Below are positions 61,941 through 64,000 of a DNA stretch of 64,000 bases, in pieces. The notes under the pieces were generated by a model, which worked only from the letters and a program-made list of their open reading frames with translations, was not told where the DNA came from and did no database searches. Within the stretch, counting starts at the first letter, position 1. Each line of letters begins with the position of its first letter. The position numbers and the translations under genes are program-made. The stretch spans positions 3,596,001 through 3,660,000 of the forward strand of contig NZ_CP040695.2 of the NCBI RefSeq assembly GCF_005954645.2, written 5' to 3'. Source of the stretch: Nocardioides sp. S-1144 (GTDB lineage: Bacteria; Actinomycetota; Actinomycetes; Propionibacteriales; Nocardioidaceae).

Positions 61941-63245
61941 GTGCACCCCGGAGACCGCGCGACCCGCCGCCCGCTCGCCCCTCACGGCGTCCTCGCCCGT
62001 CTCGGCATCCTCGGCGTCGCCGGCGGGCTGGTCCTGCTCACCGCGGCCCCCGGTACCGCCGCCGGCCCGGTCGCCCAGGCGACCGCGACGGCCCTGACCG
62101 TGAGCCTGGCCGGCACCCCGGCGGGGTCGGAGACCTACGCGGTCACCCACGACGGCACCCGCGAGTCCGCGACCGGCACCCGGACCCCGGTGGTCTCCCT
62201 GCTGGGCGGCCAGTCGTCGGCGTCCGGGAGCGTGCTGACCCAGGACGCGACCGCCGGCGTCGTCGACGGCGCCGGCCGGTCCGCCGCGTGCGCCGGACTC
62301 GCCGGCCGGGGCGCCGGCGTGGGCTCGGTCGGTGACGGCAGCTGCCTGACCCCCGGCGACGCGCTGAGGATCGACGCCGGCACCCTCGACCTCAGCGGCG
62401 TCACCCTCGTGCGCTCCGACCTGCTCCAGGGGCTCGACGCCGAGCTGCAGGACGCCCTGGCCCCGCTCCTGGACGCCGCCCTGCCGGCCGCCCAGGACGG
62501 ACTCGCCACGGCGCTGACCTCGCTCGGCGACCTCGGCCTCACCCTCGACCTGGACGCCGTGCAGAGCTGGTGCAGCGCGACGACCACCTCGGCCGAGGGC
62601 GACTCCCGCCTGGCCGGCGCCGCACTCGCGGTCGAGGTCGCCGGCGAGCGCGTCGAGGTGCTGGCGCTGCCCGCCGACCCGGCCCCGAACACCCGGCTCG
62701 CGACCGGGCTCGACGAGGTCGTGGCCACCCTGACCGCCGCGCTCACCACCCAGCTGGAGACCGGCTTCGACGGCGTCCTCGCGCCGGCCGGCGTCCTGCT
62801 CGACGAGCTCGAGTCCGCGTTGCAGGAGAACGTGCTCTCCGTCGTCGCCGAGCAGCTCGCCCCGCTCGAGGAGAACCTGCTGGACGCCGTCCTGAACAAG
62901 CAGGTCCGGGCCGGCAGGGACAGCATCGAGGTGACCGCCCTCGACGTCGAGGTGCTGCCGGCCGCCCGCCAGTTCGGCTTCGAGCCCCTCGCCCTCGAGG
63001 TCGGTCGCTCCACGTGCGGTCCGGGCGGACGCGTCGTCGCCCCGCCGGTCGAGCAGACGCCGTCCGCGGAGCCGAGGCCCGAGCCGACCGTCCCGACGTC
63101 GGTCCCGGCGGGGCTGGACGGCGTCCCGGCCGCCGCGCCGGCCGACGGCGCCGCCGGTGGTCGCGGCACCGGGCCCGCCCTCCTGGCGCTCGGGGTGCTC
63201 GCGCTCGCCGCCGGCCTGGCGTCCTACCGCCGTGTCCTCCGCTAG
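61941..63245 (+). CDS. Secreted, C-terminally anchored protein
   Basis: This 434-residue exported protein has a signal peptide (LARLGILGVAGGLVLLTAAPGTAAG), an Ala/Gly/Leu-rich helical body with four cysteines, and a Pro/Glu-rich segment. It ends in a hydrophobic helix (ALLALGVLALAAGLASY) and the short basic tail RRVLR. This layout is that of a sortase substrate, yet no LPXTG is visible before the helix. It overlaps a class F sortase gene by 14 nt. The function of the body is unknown. The GTG at 61941 is the only start giving a clean signal peptide. Confidence 0.75.
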   Translation: MHPGDRATRRPLAPHGVLARLGILGVAGGLVLLTAAPGTAAGPVAQATATALTVSLAGTPAGSETYAVTHDGTRESATGTRTPVVSLLGGQSSASGSVLTQDATAGVVDGAGRSAACAGLAGRGAGVGSVGDGSCLTPGDALRIDAGTLDLSGVTLVRSDLLQGLDAELQDALAPLLDAALPAAQDGLATALTSLGDLGLTLDLDAVQSWCSATTTSAEGDSRLAGAALAVEVAGERVEVLALPADPAPNTRLATGLDEVVATLTAALTTQLETGFDGVLAPAGVLLDELESALQENVLSVVAEQLAPLEENLLDAVLNKQVRAGRDSIEVTALDVEVLPAARQFGFEPLALEVGRSTCGPGGRVVAPPVEQTPSAEPRPEPTVPTSVPAGLDGVPAAAPADGAAGGRGTGPALLALGVLALAAGLASYRRVLR

Positions 63246-63840
63246 CAGCAGCGGCCCGGGGCCGCGGCTGGACGGGATGCTCGCGGCGGCGACCACCACC
63301 CTGCTCGTGCTCTGCGTCGGCCTCGTGGCGTGGGGCGCGGTCGGCCCGGGCCCCGGCGCGGCGTCGGCGGACCGACCCGTCGTCCCCGCCGCCGCACCGG
63401 TGCGCCTGGTGGTGCCCTCACTCGGCATCGAGGCCTCCGTGGTCCCGGTCGGGCTGAGCGCGGACGCCGTCCTCGACCCGCCCGCGGACGCCACCACCGT
63501 CGGGTGGTGGGACGACAGCGCCCGCCCGGGCGCCGCCCGCGGCCAGGTCGTCATCACCGGCCACACCGTCCACACCGGCGGCGGTGCCCTCGACGCGGTG
63601 AGCACCACCCCGGGCCTGCGCGGCCGGCGCATCGACGTGCGGACCCGCGCCGGCGTCCAGCACTACCGGGTCGTGCGGCGCGAGGTGCTCAGCCGCGACG
63701 AGCTCGCCGCGGGCGCCCAGGGCCTCTTCGGTCAGGACCGTCGCGACGACGGCGGTGCCCGGTTGGTGCTGGTCACCTGCACCGACTGGAACGGCAGCTC
63801 CTACGACAGCAACGTCGTGGTCGTCGCCGAGCCGGTCTGA
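63232..63840 (+). CDS. Class F sortase
   Basis: This 202-residue membrane transpeptidase has one N-terminal helix (about 17-36), the conserved VRLVVPSLGIEASVVPVGL start of class F, the catalytic His in VITGHTVHTG and Cys in LVLVTCTDW. The catalytic Arg expected near the last strand (SSYDSNVVVV) is not visible. It overlaps the preceding gene by 14 nt, so the pair is probably co-translated. GTG 63232 is preferred; an ATG at 63274 would remove the positively charged start. Confidence 0.87.
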   Translation: MSSASSSGPGPRLDGMLAAATTTLLVLCVGLVAWGAVGPGPGAASADRPVVPAAAPVRLVVPSLGIEASVVPVGLSADAVLDPPADATTVGWWDDSARPGAARGQVVITGHTVHTGGGALDAVSTTPGLRGRRIDVRTRAGVQHYRVVRREVLSRDELAAGAQGLFGQDRRDDGGARLVLVTCTDWNGSSYDSNVVVVAEPV

Positions 63841-63866
63841 GCCCGTCGCTCAGGCCTGCCCGTCCC

Positions 63867-63978
63867 GCGCAGTTGCCGCGAATTGGCCAGCTCCCGGACC
63901 GGGAACCGAGCCGATCGCGGCAATTGCCCCGAATTGGCCAGCTCCCGGGCCGGGAACCGAGCCGATCGCGGCAATTGC
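63867..63978. repeat. Two tandem copies of a 51-bp palindromic repeat
   Basis: The segment from AATTGGCCAGCTCCCGG to GCGGCAATTGC recurs at 63881 and 63932, period 51 bp. Outer CAGTTGCCGCGA/TCGCGGCAATTG and inner CCCGG/CCGGG arms can pair, so it may terminate the sortase transcript. It runs close to the right window edge and no gene is seen in 63841-64000. Confidence 0.7.
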
Positions 63979-64000
63979 GCGGATCTGGCAGGCGGACCGG

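Overview
The window is very GC-rich (about 73% by eye), uses many GTG starts and is densely packed on both strands. Gene content and order point to an actinobacterium of the Nocardioides/Propionibacteriales type. Markers include an XPB-type helicase beside a helicase-associated WYL protein, DUF2530/DUF3027 genes beside an MFS transporter and a cold-shock protein, a stand-alone GroEL with double CIRCE sites, FHA/PP2C signalling genes and a class F sortase. The placement is inferred from families and synteny; no rRNA or tRNA gene is visible to confirm it.

Regions. (1) 1-6.1 kb: a MarR regulator cut by the window edge, a 61-bp tandem repeat, a purine permease, DUF2530, DUF3027, MFS, Csp and HAD genes. 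With the WYL/XPB genes at 15-20 kb they appear to follow the M. tuberculosis Rv0861c-Rv0880 neighbourhood. (2) 6.2-11.9 kb: subtilisin-like protease, acetyltransferase, acyl-CoA ligase, VOC protein, signal peptidase I. (3) 11.9-15.3 kb: a PP2C phosphatase operon with two FHA proteins. (4) 15.4-28.8 kb: helicase pair, Eis-like acetyltransferase, a large secreted hydrolase with Calx-beta-like repeats, SerA, MpaB/DUF2236, HD, DUF4031, CutC, a doubly frameshifted small gene and a GntR regulator. (5) 28.9-38.2 kb: a MacB-like ABC exporter, an AlkB-like dioxygenase under a consensus SOS box, 6-phosphogluconate dehydrogenase with an aldo/keto reductase, and a CoA-transferase with an IclR regulator. 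The last 3' end of the IclR gene is tandemly repeated about six times.

(6) 39-42.1 kb: TerD, a lipoprotein hydrolase and small proteins. (7) 42.2-53.8 kb: a molybdenum hydroxylase locus. It holds coxS-coxL-coxM-coxG, with CoxL carrying the form II loop AYRGAGR, plus coxD, coxE, xdhC and a MobA-like maturation gene. An ECF sigma factor with its membrane partner and a GAF plus SARP-like regulator lie in the same run. The same GTGAC-N4-GTCAC palindrome sits at the coxS promoter and upstream of the regulator gene. (8) 53.9-58.9 kb: a membrane Ser/Thr kinase, dispersed 71-nt palindromic elements and groEL. (9) 58.9-64 kb: an ATP-grasp protein, an SGNH hydrolase, a YciI-YciI-ECF42 sigma operon and a secreted anchored protein paired with a class F sortase.

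Across the window, 22 genes share one promoter layout: a TANNNT -10 box ending 6-8 nt before the start codon, with no room for a Shine-Dalgarno sequence. These transcripts are probably leaderless, and I used the pattern to choose several starts. Hairpins at convergent gene ends act as likely terminators, and at least three families of dispersed or tandem repeats fill the gaps without genes. I see no prophage, transposase or CRISPR array.
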